NCBI GenBank assembly: GCA_014238425.1
Contig: JABABD010000015.1
Span: forward strand, 87,678-151,677
DNA: 64,000 nucleotides
Reading direction: 5' to 3'
Source: Flavobacteriaceae bacterium
Lineage (GTDB): Bacteria > Bacteroidota > Bacteroidia > Flavobacteriales > Flavobacteriaceae
Numbering within the stretch: position 1 is the first letter of the stretch; the number at the start of each line of letters is the position of its first letter. Both the position numbers and the translations under genes were made by a program. The notes below the pieces were generated by a model. It made no database searches. It was given only the letters and a program-made list of their open reading frames with translations, and was not told the DNA's origin. Positions 27,401 through 34,686 of this stretch are shown here, piece after piece.

Positions 27401-28175
27401 CCTCTCGACTGCGCTCGAGGAGACAAGACGTCCAAAAGCAGCTATCGTTCGTGAAAAAGGAAGTAACTCTGAGCGTGAAATGGCCAATGCGATGTATTTA
27501 GCCGGTTTTGATGTGAAAGACGTACATATGACCGATCTGATTTCAGGTCGAGAAACTTTAGAAGATATTCAATTCATTGGAGCCGTTGGTGGTTTTAGTA
27601 ATTCTGATGTGCTAGGTTCAGCTAAAGGTTGGGCTGGTGCTTTTAAATATAACGAAAAAGCCAATTTAGCTCTTAAAAATTTCTTTAAACGTGAAGACAC
27701 ATTATCTGTTGGTATTTGCAATGGTGCGCAATTATGGATGGAATTGGATTTGGTAAATCCAGATCATAGCATTCATGGTAAATTAACATATAACGATTCT
27801 GGTAAACATGAGAGTGCATTTACCTCTGTTAAAATACAAGAGAATAATTCTGTTATGTTGTCTTCTTTAACTGGTACAACATTAGGTGTTTGGATTTCTC
27901 ATGGTGAAGGAAAATTTGATTTACCATATGCTGAAGATCAATACGATATTGTTGCTAAATATAGTTATGAAGGCTATCCACATAATCCAAATGGTTCTGA
28001 TTTTAATACAGCTATGCTATGTGATAAGACTGGTCGCCATTTAGTAACCATGCCACACATCGAGCGTTCAACGTTTCAATGGAATTGGGCTAATTATCCA
28101 GCAGGACGACAAGATGAAGTATCTCCTTGGTTAGAAGCATTTGTAAATGCTAGAAGGTGGATTGAAAAACAATAA
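24459..28175 (+). CDS. purL: Phosphoribosylformylglycinamidine synthase (single-chain PurL)
   Basis: A 1238-residue enzyme that makes FGAM from FGAR, glutamine and ATP in purine synthesis. The start is the ATG giving [16 protein letters not shown], a typical N-terminus. FGAM synthase landmarks are present ([61 protein letters not shown]). The C-terminal glutaminase domain has the nucleophile Cys in [16 protein letters not shown] and a late catalytic His in [13 protein letters not shown]. The linker just before the glutaminase domain (about residues 970-990) is encoded by a palindromic repeat, which is unusual. It is a single gene. Confidence 0.95.
   Translation: [1238 protein letters not shown]
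27366..27426. repeat. Palindromic element inserted in frame within purL
   Basis: Two 24-nt arms (27366-27389 and 27403-27426) are inverted copies with a 16-bp perfect core, TCTCGACTGCGCTCGA, and a 13-nt loop. The core is the dispersed flavobacterial GCGCAGTCGAGA palindrome normally found between genes. Here it encodes about 20 residues ([20 protein letters not shown]) in the linker before the glutaminase domain, without breaking the frame. Confidence 0.85.
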
Positions 28176-28288
28176 TAAAAGCCAGCTATATTTCTCAATA
28201 GGCTTATAAAAGACTCTTTTTATTTTGGCACTATTTGAAAACCCTTATTATTTTCCTAATTTGCAGTTCTGCTAATTAGAAAGATTTC

Positions 28289-30061
28289 ATGACAGAGATA
28301 ACAAGATTATTCGATTTTCCATATTATCAATTAGAAAAACACAACTTAGATGCCGCATTGGTTACTAAATATGACGGTGAGTGGAAAGCGACGTCAACAA
28401 AAGAATACTTAGACAAAGCTAATACGGTAAGTCGTGCACTCCTTAAACTAGGAATTAATAAGAATGATAAAATAGCTGTTATTTCAACAACTAACAGAAC
28501 AGAATGGAATATTATGGATATTGGCATCCTACAGGTTGGTGCTCAAAACATACCAATATATCCAACTATCTGTGCAGAAGATTATGAATATGTCTTAAAT
28601 CATAGCGAATCTATCTATTGTTTTGTATCTGATCAAGAAGTCTATGACAAGGTTAAAAAAGTACAAGCTAGCACACAGTTAAGAGAAGTGTATTCTTTTG
28701 ATCATATTGAAGGTTGTAAACATTATTCTGAATTGTTCGAACTTGGAAAGGATGAAAGCAATCAATCACAGGTAGAAGTTCGAAAAGATGCCGTTTTACC
28801 TTCAGATCTAGCAACTATTATATACACTTCTGGCACGACAGGAAAGCCTAAAGGCGTTATGCTCACACATCGTAATATCACAAGTAATGCATTGAATGCA
28901 TCTGAGCGCCTTCCAGTAATGGGAGCAGGAACAAGAGTATTGAGTTTCTTGCCTATTTGCCATATTTTCGAACGTGTGCTTATTTATATTTACCAATATG
29001 CTGGTACAACAGTTTATTTTGCAGAAGGCATCGATAAGATCGGGGATAATGCTAGAGAAATCAAGCCCAATTTAATGAGCGTTGTTCCAAGATTACTTGA
29101 AAAAGTATTCGATAAGATCATGGCTAAAGCAGAAGAACTTTCGGGTATTAAAAAAGGGCTATTCCATTGGGCAGTGAGGCTTGGTGAAAAATGGGAACCT
29201 TACGGGCAAAATGGTACTTGGTACGAATTCAAGCTTAAAATTGCAAATAAATTAATTTTTAGTAAATGGCGAGCAGCTCTTGGAGGTGAATTAACAACAA
29301 TGGTTTCTGGAAGTGCAGCACTTCAAACGAGGCTATCAAGAGTGTTTTCTGCTGCAGGCATGAAAGTAATGCAAGGGTATGGATTGACCGAAACATCACC
29401 AGTTGTATCCGTTGAAATGTATGAAGGCTCTCTTTTTAAAATTGGAACTGTAGGCAAACCTATCAATAATGTAGAGGTGAAAATTGCAGACGATGGTGAA
29501 ATCTTAATTAAAGGCCCAAATGTTATGAAAGGGTACTTTAAAGATCCTGAAAAAACGGCGAGTGTTATGTCAGGTGATTACTTTCATTCAGGTGATAAAG
29601 GTGAAATTGACGACAATGGTTTCTTGAAAATTACAGGGCGCAAAAAAGAAATGTTCAAAACTTCTGGTGGTAAATATGTTATTCCTACCCTTTTAGAAAA
29701 TGAACTCAAACAGTCACGTTTTATTGAACAAATTATGGTCGTTGGTGAAGGTGAAAAAATGCCAGCAGCCTTGATTCAACCTAACTTTGAGTTTATTCAA
29801 GATTGGATAGAACGCAAAGAAAAAAATGTTGGAAAATCTGGTGAAGAAATAGCCCATTCCGAAATTATCCAAAAACGTATCCAGCGCGAAGTGGATAAAT
29901 GTAATAAAAAATTTGGCAAGTGGGAACAAATTAAACGCTTTGAAATGACTCCGGATGTATGGAGCATTGATGGTGGACATCTCACGCCTACCATGAAGAT
30001 GAAGCGTTCTGTCATTAAAGATATCTATATAGACCTATATAATAAGATTTACGAACATTAA
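28289..30061 (+). CDS. Long-chain fatty acid-CoA ligase (AMP-forming)
   Basis: A 590-residue adenylate-forming acyl-CoA synthetase. The AMP-binding P-loop is IYTSGTTGKPKGVMLTH near residue 178. The adenine loop is GYGLTETSP near residue 365. The hinge region is HSGDKGEIDDNGFLKITGRKKEMFKTSGGKYV near residue 432. The length and the helical insert near residue 280 fit the eukaryote-like long-chain ligases common in Bacteroidetes. It activates fatty acids for the adjacent beta-oxidation genes and stands just upstream of the MarR regulator with its own transcript. Confidence 0.9.
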   Translation: MTEITRLFDFPYYQLEKHNLDAALVTKYDGEWKATSTKEYLDKANTVSRALLKLGINKNDKIAVISTTNRTEWNIMDIGILQVGAQNIPIYPTICAEDYEYVLNHSESIYCFVSDQEVYDKVKKVQASTQLREVYSFDHIEGCKHYSELFELGKDESNQSQVEVRKDAVLPSDLATIIYTSGTTGKPKGVMLTHRNITSNALNASERLPVMGAGTRVLSFLPICHIFERVLIYIYQYAGTTVYFAEGIDKIGDNAREIKPNLMSVVPRLLEKVFDKIMAKAEELSGIKKGLFHWAVRLGEKWEPYGQNGTWYEFKLKIANKLIFSKWRAALGGELTTMVSGSAALQTRLSRVFSAAGMKVMQGYGLTETSPVVSVEMYEGSLFKIGTVGKPINNVEVKIADDGEILIKGPNVMKGYFKDPEKTASVMSGDYFHSGDKGEIDDNGFLKITGRKKEMFKTSGGKYVIPTLLENELKQSRFIEQIMVVGEGEKMPAALIQPNFEFIQDWIERKEKNVGKSGEEIAHSEIIQKRIQREVDKCNKKFGKWEQIKRFEMTPDVWSIDGGHLTPTMKMKRSVIKDIYIDLYNKIYEH

Positions 30062-30120
30062 TAGAGTATATTCAGAATAGCTGCTGATTTATAGGCCACT
30101 CATCATAATAATTAATTATT

Positions 30121-30138
30121 TACTATGCGTGCATAGTA
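30121..30138. promoter_or_regulatory. Palindromic operator upstream of the MarR gene
   Basis: TACTATGC-GT-GCATAGTA is an 18-bp inverted repeat with 8-bp perfect arms, 33 bp before the MarR ATG. It overlaps the expected -33 region of the promoter, as an autorepression site would. Confidence 0.65.
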
Positions 30139-30146
30139 TTTTTTAG

Positions 30147-30154
30147 TATATTTG
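30147..30154 (+). promoter_or_regulatory. -7 box of the marR-fadN-fadA-acd operon
   Basis: TATATTTG fits TAnnTTTG and lies 17 bp before the MarR start. No TTG -33 box is evident because the palindrome occupies that region. Confidence 0.5.
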
Positions 30155-30171
30155 GACTTCAATTTTTTCTT

Positions 30172-30627
30172 ATGAAGGACAAAACCATCGATTACGTTTT
30201 AAGAACCACTTGGTTAGCTGTAAACAAAATGTACAATGAGGAAGCTGCACAGTTTGACACGACCATGGCTACAGGATTTGCATTATTAAGCATAGACCCT
30301 GAAAAAGGCACACCATCAACAGCACTTGGCCCAAAAATGGGTATGGAAGCCACTAGCCTATCCCGTACACTTAAAACAATGGAAGAAAAAGGATTAATCA
30401 TTCGCAAGCCAAACCCAGAAGATGGACGAGGAGTTCTTATACACCTAACAGAATTTGGGCAGGAAAAAAGAGACTATTCAAGAGAAAAAGTCCTCACCTT
30501 CAACAACGCCATAAGGGCACATCTATCTGAAGAAAAGCTCAATCATTTTTATGAAGTTACAGAACTTATAAATGAAATGATTGCCAACAAAAAAATATAT
30601 AATCAAAAACAACCTGTTTTAAAATAA
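30172..30627 (+). CDS. MarR family transcriptional regulator of beta-oxidation
   Basis: A 151-residue winged-helix regulator. The helix-turn-helix is near residues 45-68 (TALGPKMGMEATSLSRTLKTMEEKGLI). The wing (RKPNPEDGRGVLIHLTEFG) is clear and a C-terminal dimerisation helix follows. It is the first gene of an operon whose next gene starts 1 bp after its stop and encodes FadN. MarR-type regulators of fatty-acid degradation sense acyl-CoAs in other bacteria, so it probably binds the upstream palindrome and represses this operon. Confidence 0.85.
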   Translation: MKDKTIDYVLRTTWLAVNKMYNEEAAQFDTTMATGFALLSIDPEKGTPSTALGPKMGMEATSLSRTLKTMEEKGLIIRKPNPEDGRGVLIHLTEFGQEKRDYSREKVLTFNNAIRAHLSEEKLNHFYEVTELINEMIANKKIYNQKQPVLK

Positions 30628-30628
30628 T

Positions 30629-33037
30629 ATGAGCACACGTAGAATTAAAAAAATAGCGATTATTGGCTCCGGAATTATGGGAAGTGGTATCGCTTGCCAT
30701 TTTGCTAATATTGGGGTCGATGTACTATTATTAGATATTGTTCCGAGAGAACTTAATGATAAGGAAAAAGCGAAAGGTCTTACCTTAGAAGATAAGGTCG
30801 TAAGAAATCGTTTAGTCAATGATGCACTTACGGCCTCGCTGAAGTCTAAGCCCTCTCCTATTTATCACCAATCTTTTAAAAATCGTATTACCACAGGTAA
30901 TCTAGAAGATGATATCGCAAAAATTGCCGATGCAGATTGGATTATGGAAGTTGTTGTTGAAAGATTGGACATTAAACAACAAGTTTTTGAGAAACTTGAA
31001 AAATACAGGACACCAGGTACTCTTATTACATCAAATACGTCTGGTATTCCTATTAAGTTTATGAGTGAAGGTCGTAGCGAAGATTTTCAAAAGCATTTTT
31101 GTGGTACACATTTTTTCAATCCAGCACGCTACCTAAAATTATTCGAAATAATTCCTGGACCAAAAACTAATGCTTCAGTTTTAGAATTCCTAAATACTTA
31201 TGGCGAACAATTTCTTGGAAAAACGTCTGTAATTGCTAAAGATACGCCAGCATTTATTGGAAATCGAGTTGGAATTTTCAGTATAATGAGCTTGTTCCAT
31301 GCTGTGAAAGATTTGGATTTAACGATTGAAGAAGTCGATAAATTATCCGGACCAGTAATTGGTCGTCCAAAATCGGCAACCTTCAGAACAGTAGATGTTG
31401 TTGGCTTAGATACTTTAGTTCATGTAGCGAATGGAATTAGAGAAAATTGTCAAAATGACGAGCGTTTAGAGTTATTCAAATTACCAGAATTCATCAACAC
31501 GATGATGGAAAACAAATGGCTAGGAAGCAAAACTGGACAAGGGTTTTACAAAAAAACTGTTTCTGCTGAAGGTAAAAAGGAAATTTTATCACTTGACTTA
31601 AACACTTTAGAATATCGTTCTGCTAAACGTGCAAAATTCGCCACTTTAGAATTAACTAAAACAGTTGAAAAAGTTGTAGATCGTTTTAAAATATTAGTAA
31701 AAGGAAAAGATAAAGCCGGTGAATTCTACAGAAAGAGTTTTGCTGCATTATTTGCCTATGTGTCTAATAGAATTCCAGAAATCACGGATGACTTATATAA
31801 GATTGATGATGCTATGAAAGCCGGATTTGGTTGGGAGCACGGACCTTTTCAAATCTGGGATGCTATTGGTATAGAAAAAGGAATCGAAATGATGAAGGCT
31901 GAAGGTCTAGAACCTAATGCTTGGGTAAATGAAATGTTGACATCCGGAAGCTCATCTTTCTACACTGTTAAAGATGGCGCAACCTATGCTTATGATATTC
32001 CAAAGAAGACACAAGAAAAAATTCCTGGTCAAGATAGCTTCATCATATTAGACAACATTAGAAAGACTTCTGAAGTATTTAAAAACTCAGGTGTTGTTAT
32101 TGAAGATTTAGGTGATGGAATCCTTAATGTAGAATTCCAATCTAAAATGAATACTATCGGTGGTGACGTACTTGCGGGACTAAATAAAGCTATTGATATA
32201 GCTGAAAAAGATTTCGCAGGATTAGTTGTTGGTAACCAAGCAGCAAACTTCTCTGTTGGCGCAAATATCGGAATGATTTTTATGATGGCTGCAGAACAAG
32301 AATATGACGAACTCAATATGGCCATCAAATATTTCCAAGATAGTATGATGCGTATGCGTTATTCGTCTATCCCAACGGTTTCAGCGCCACACGGAATGAC
32401 TCTTGGTGGTGGTTGCGAATTATCAATGCACGCAGATAAAGTTGTAGCAGCCGCAGAAACTTACATCGGGTTAGTTGAGTTTGGCGTTGGTGTAATTCCT
32501 GGTGGTGGAGGCTCTAAAGAAATGGCATTAAGAGCATCAGATACTTTCAAAAAAGGAGATGTTCAATTAAATACATTACAAGAATATTTCCTAACAATTG
32601 GCATGGCCAAGGTTGCCACTTCTGCCTATGAAGCCTACGATTTTGGCATCCTTCAAAAAGGAAAAGATATTGTCGTTGTCAATAAAGACCGTCAGATTGC
32701 AGTAGCAAAACAACACGCAAAGTTAATGGCCGATGTGGGTTATACACAACCTGTAAAAAGAACTGATGTCAAAGTTCTTGGAAAACAAGCTTTAGGTATG
32801 TTTTTAGTTGGTACTGATGCTATGGAAGACAGCAACTATATAAGTGAGCATGACCATAAAATCGCCAACAAATTAGCTTATGTCATGGCTGGTGGAGATT
32901 TATCTGAACCAACTTTAGTAAGTGAACAATACTTATTAGACTTAGAGCGTGAAGCTTTCTTATCTCTATGTACAGAACGTAAAACTTTAGAAAGAATTCA
33001 GCACATGTTAACCAAAGGTAAACCGCTTCGCAACTAA
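30629..33037 (+). CDS. fadN: 3-hydroxyacyl-CoA dehydrogenase/enoyl-CoA hydratase fusion (FadN-like)
   Basis: An 802-residue bifunctional beta-oxidation enzyme. The NAD-binding domain starts with IGSGIMGSGIACHFANIG (residues 10-28), and the dehydrogenase core contains GTHFFNPARYLKLFEIIPG. A second C-terminal dehydrogenase-type domain (VSNRIPEITDDLYKIDDAMKAGFGWEHGPFQIWD) lies near residue 375. The hydratase crotonase domain follows, with GLVVGNQAANFSVGANIGM and GMTLGGGCELSMHADKV near residues 530-620. The order dehydrogenase then hydratase is that of FadN rather than FadB. It hydrates and oxidises acyl-CoA intermediates before thiolysis by the following FadA. Confidence 0.9.
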   Translation: MSTRRIKKIAIIGSGIMGSGIACHFANIGVDVLLLDIVPRELNDKEKAKGLTLEDKVVRNRLVNDALTASLKSKPSPIYHQSFKNRITTGNLEDDIAKIADADWIMEVVVERLDIKQQVFEKLEKYRTPGTLITSNTSGIPIKFMSEGRSEDFQKHFCGTHFFNPARYLKLFEIIPGPKTNASVLEFLNTYGEQFLGKTSVIAKDTPAFIGNRVGIFSIMSLFHAVKDLDLTIEEVDKLSGPVIGRPKSATFRTVDVVGLDTLVHVANGIRENCQNDERLELFKLPEFINTMMENKWLGSKTGQGFYKKTVSAEGKKEILSLDLNTLEYRSAKRAKFATLELTKTVEKVVDRFKILVKGKDKAGEFYRKSFAALFAYVSNRIPEITDDLYKIDDAMKAGFGWEHGPFQIWDAIGIEKGIEMMKAEGLEPNAWVNEMLTSGSSSFYTVKDGATYAYDIPKKTQEKIPGQDSFIILDNIRKTSEVFKNSGVVIEDLGDGILNVEFQSKMNTIGGDVLAGLNKAIDIAEKDFAGLVVGNQAANFSVGANIGMIFMMAAEQEYDELNMAIKYFQDSMMRMRYSSIPTVSAPHGMTLGGGCELSMHADKVVAAAETYIGLVEFGVGVIPGGGGSKEMALRASDTFKKGDVQLNTLQEYFLTIGMAKVATSAYEAYDFGILQKGKDIVVVNKDRQIAVAKQHAKLMADVGYTQPVKRTDVKVLGKQALGMFLVGTDAMEDSNYISEHDHKIANKLAYVMAGGDLSEPTLVSEQYLLDLEREAFLSLCTERKTLERIQHMLTKGKPLRN

Positions 33038-33047
33038 TCGCTAAGTA

Positions 33048-33461
33048 GTATTGAGATATTAGTATTAAGTATTTAGGAAATAATGCACAAAGTAGAAGAT
33101 TTAAAAATATGGAAAAAGTCAATTGAATTGACTAAATCTGTATATCAGTTAGCTTCTGGATTACCATCTGATGAAAAATTTGGTTTAAAATCTCAAATAA
33201 AAAGGTGTTCAGTCTCTATTCCTTCAAATATTGCAGAAGGAGCAGGAAGAAATTCAAATAAAGAGTTTAAATATTTTCTAAGTATTGCTAATGGTTCATC
33301 ATATGAACTTCAAACTCAACTTATATTATTAACAGAATTAAATTTAATATCAAAAGAAAAAATACAACCAGTAATTGAAGTATGTATTGAAATCCAGAAA
33401 ATGAACTATTCATTTCAAAAAAAATTATAGATCTCGATACTTAAACCTCAATACTCAATAC
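33048..33461. mobile_element. Small inserted unit: four-helix-bundle gene bounded by 25-bp inverted repeats
   Basis: GTATTGAG-N9-TTAAGTAT occurs at 33048-33072, and its reverse complement (ATACTTAA-N9-CTCAATAC) at 33437-33461, with identical arm lengths and spacer. Between them lies only the four-helix-bundle gene. The unit separates fadN from fadA, which are otherwise normal operon neighbours. The repeats could instead be hairpin transcription or processing signals; no transposase is present. Confidence 0.6.
33083..33430 (+). CDS. Four-helix-bundle protein (23S rRNA intervening-sequence/Avd family)
   Basis: A 115-residue protein with the family signature DLKIWKKSIELTKSVYQLASGLPSDEKFGLKSQIKRCSVSIPSNIAEGAGRNSNKEF (N-terminal 65 residues) and FLSIANGSSYELQTQLILLTELNL. 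Members form pentameric barrels and are related to Avd of diversity-generating retroelements and to proteins encoded in 23S rRNA intervening sequences; their function is unknown. Here the gene is lodged between fadN and fadA inside an inverted-repeat unit, unlike the metabolic genes around it, and is likely a passenger rather than part of beta-oxidation. Confidence 0.88.
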   Translation: MHKVEDLKIWKKSIELTKSVYQLASGLPSDEKFGLKSQIKRCSVSIPSNIAEGAGRNSNKEFKYFLSIANGSSYELQTQLILLTELNLISKEKIQPVIEVCIEIQKMNYSFQKKL

Positions 33462-33470
33462 AATAATTAA

Positions 33471-34661
33471 ATGAAAACAGCATATATAGTAAAAGCATAT
33501 AGAACAGCAGTTGGTAAAGCACCTAAAGGCGTATTTCGTTTTAAAAGAACAGATGAATTGGCAGCAGAAACCATCAAACACATGATGAAGGAATTGCCAA
33601 ATTTAGACCCAAAACGTATTGATGATGTTATTGTTGGTAATGCTATGCCTGAAGGTTCTCAAGGATTAAATATGGCGCGTTTAATCTCTTTAATGGGATT
33701 AGATATTGTCGATGTTCCTGGAGTAACAGTAAATCGCTTCTGTTCTTCTGGAGTAGAAACTATAGGAATGGCTACTGCAAAAATTCAAGCTGGTATGGCA
33801 GATTGTATTATCGCTGGAGGAGCTGAAAGTATGAGCTCTGTACCAATGACAGGCTTTAAACCTGAGTTAAATTACGATATCGTAAATGCTGGTCATGAAG
33901 ATTATTATTGGGGCATGGGAAATACTGCGGAAGCAGTAGCAAAACAATTCAAGGTATCTCGTGAAGATCAAGATGAGTTTGCCTACAACTCTCATATGAA
34001 AGCATTAAGAGCACAAGGTGAAAATCGTTTTCAAGATCAAATCGTACCAATAAATGTGGAACAAACTTATATAGGTGCTAACGGAAAAAAAGCTACAAAA
34101 TCTTATACAGTAATTAAAGATGAAGGTCCTCGTGCAGGAACAAATAAAGAGGCCTTAGCAAAACTAAGAGCTGTATTTGCTGCTGGCGGAAGCGTCACAG
34201 CTGGTAACTCATCACAAATGAGTGATGGTGCAGCCTTTGTTATGGTTATGAGTGAAGATATGGTTAAAGAATTAAATCTTGAACCAGTAGCAAGAATGGT
34301 AAATTATGCCGCTGCAGGTGTTGAACCTCGTATTATGGGAATTGGTCCTGTAAAGGCGATTCCAAAAGCATTAAAACAAGCAGGTTTAAAACAGGACGAT
34401 CTAGAGCTCATTGAATTAAATGAAGCTTTTGCATCTCAATCGTTAGCAGTAATTAGAGAGCTCGATTTAAATCCAGACATCATCAACGTAAATGGAGGAG
34501 CTATTGCACTTGGTCATCCTTTAGGATGTACTGGCGCTAAATTATCGGTTCAGCTATTTGATGAAATGCGGAAACGCAATATGAAAGGAAAGTATGGTGC
34601 TGTGACTATGTGTGTTGGTACAGGACAAGGTGCTTGTGGAATATTCGAATTTTTAAATTAA
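33471..34661 (+). CDS. fadA: Acetyl-CoA C-acyltransferase (thiolase)
   Basis: A 396-residue thiolase. The acyl-accepting Cys91 is in NRFCSSGVETIG. His349 is in GGAIALGHPLGCTGA, and the proton-transferring Cys381 is in TMCVGTGQGAC. The length and sequence fit the degradative FadA class. It cleaves 3-ketoacyl-CoA to acetyl-CoA plus a shortened acyl-CoA. It follows FadN, though separated from it by the inserted unit, and precedes the acyl-CoA dehydrogenase by 25 bp. Confidence 0.93.
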   Translation: MKTAYIVKAYRTAVGKAPKGVFRFKRTDELAAETIKHMMKELPNLDPKRIDDVIVGNAMPEGSQGLNMARLISLMGLDIVDVPGVTVNRFCSSGVETIGMATAKIQAGMADCIIAGGAESMSSVPMTGFKPELNYDIVNAGHEDYYWGMGNTAEAVAKQFKVSREDQDEFAYNSHMKALRAQGENRFQDQIVPINVEQTYIGANGKKATKSYTVIKDEGPRAGTNKEALAKLRAVFAAGGSVTAGNSSQMSDGAAFVMVMSEDMVKELNLEPVARMVNYAAAGVEPRIMGIGPVKAIPKALKQAGLKQDDLELIELNEAFASQSLAVIRELDLNPDIINVNGGAIALGHPLGCTGAKLSVQLFDEMRKRNMKGKYGAVTMCVGTGQGACGIFEFLN

Positions 34662-34686
34662 AAGAACTTAACAAATTATAAAGGCA

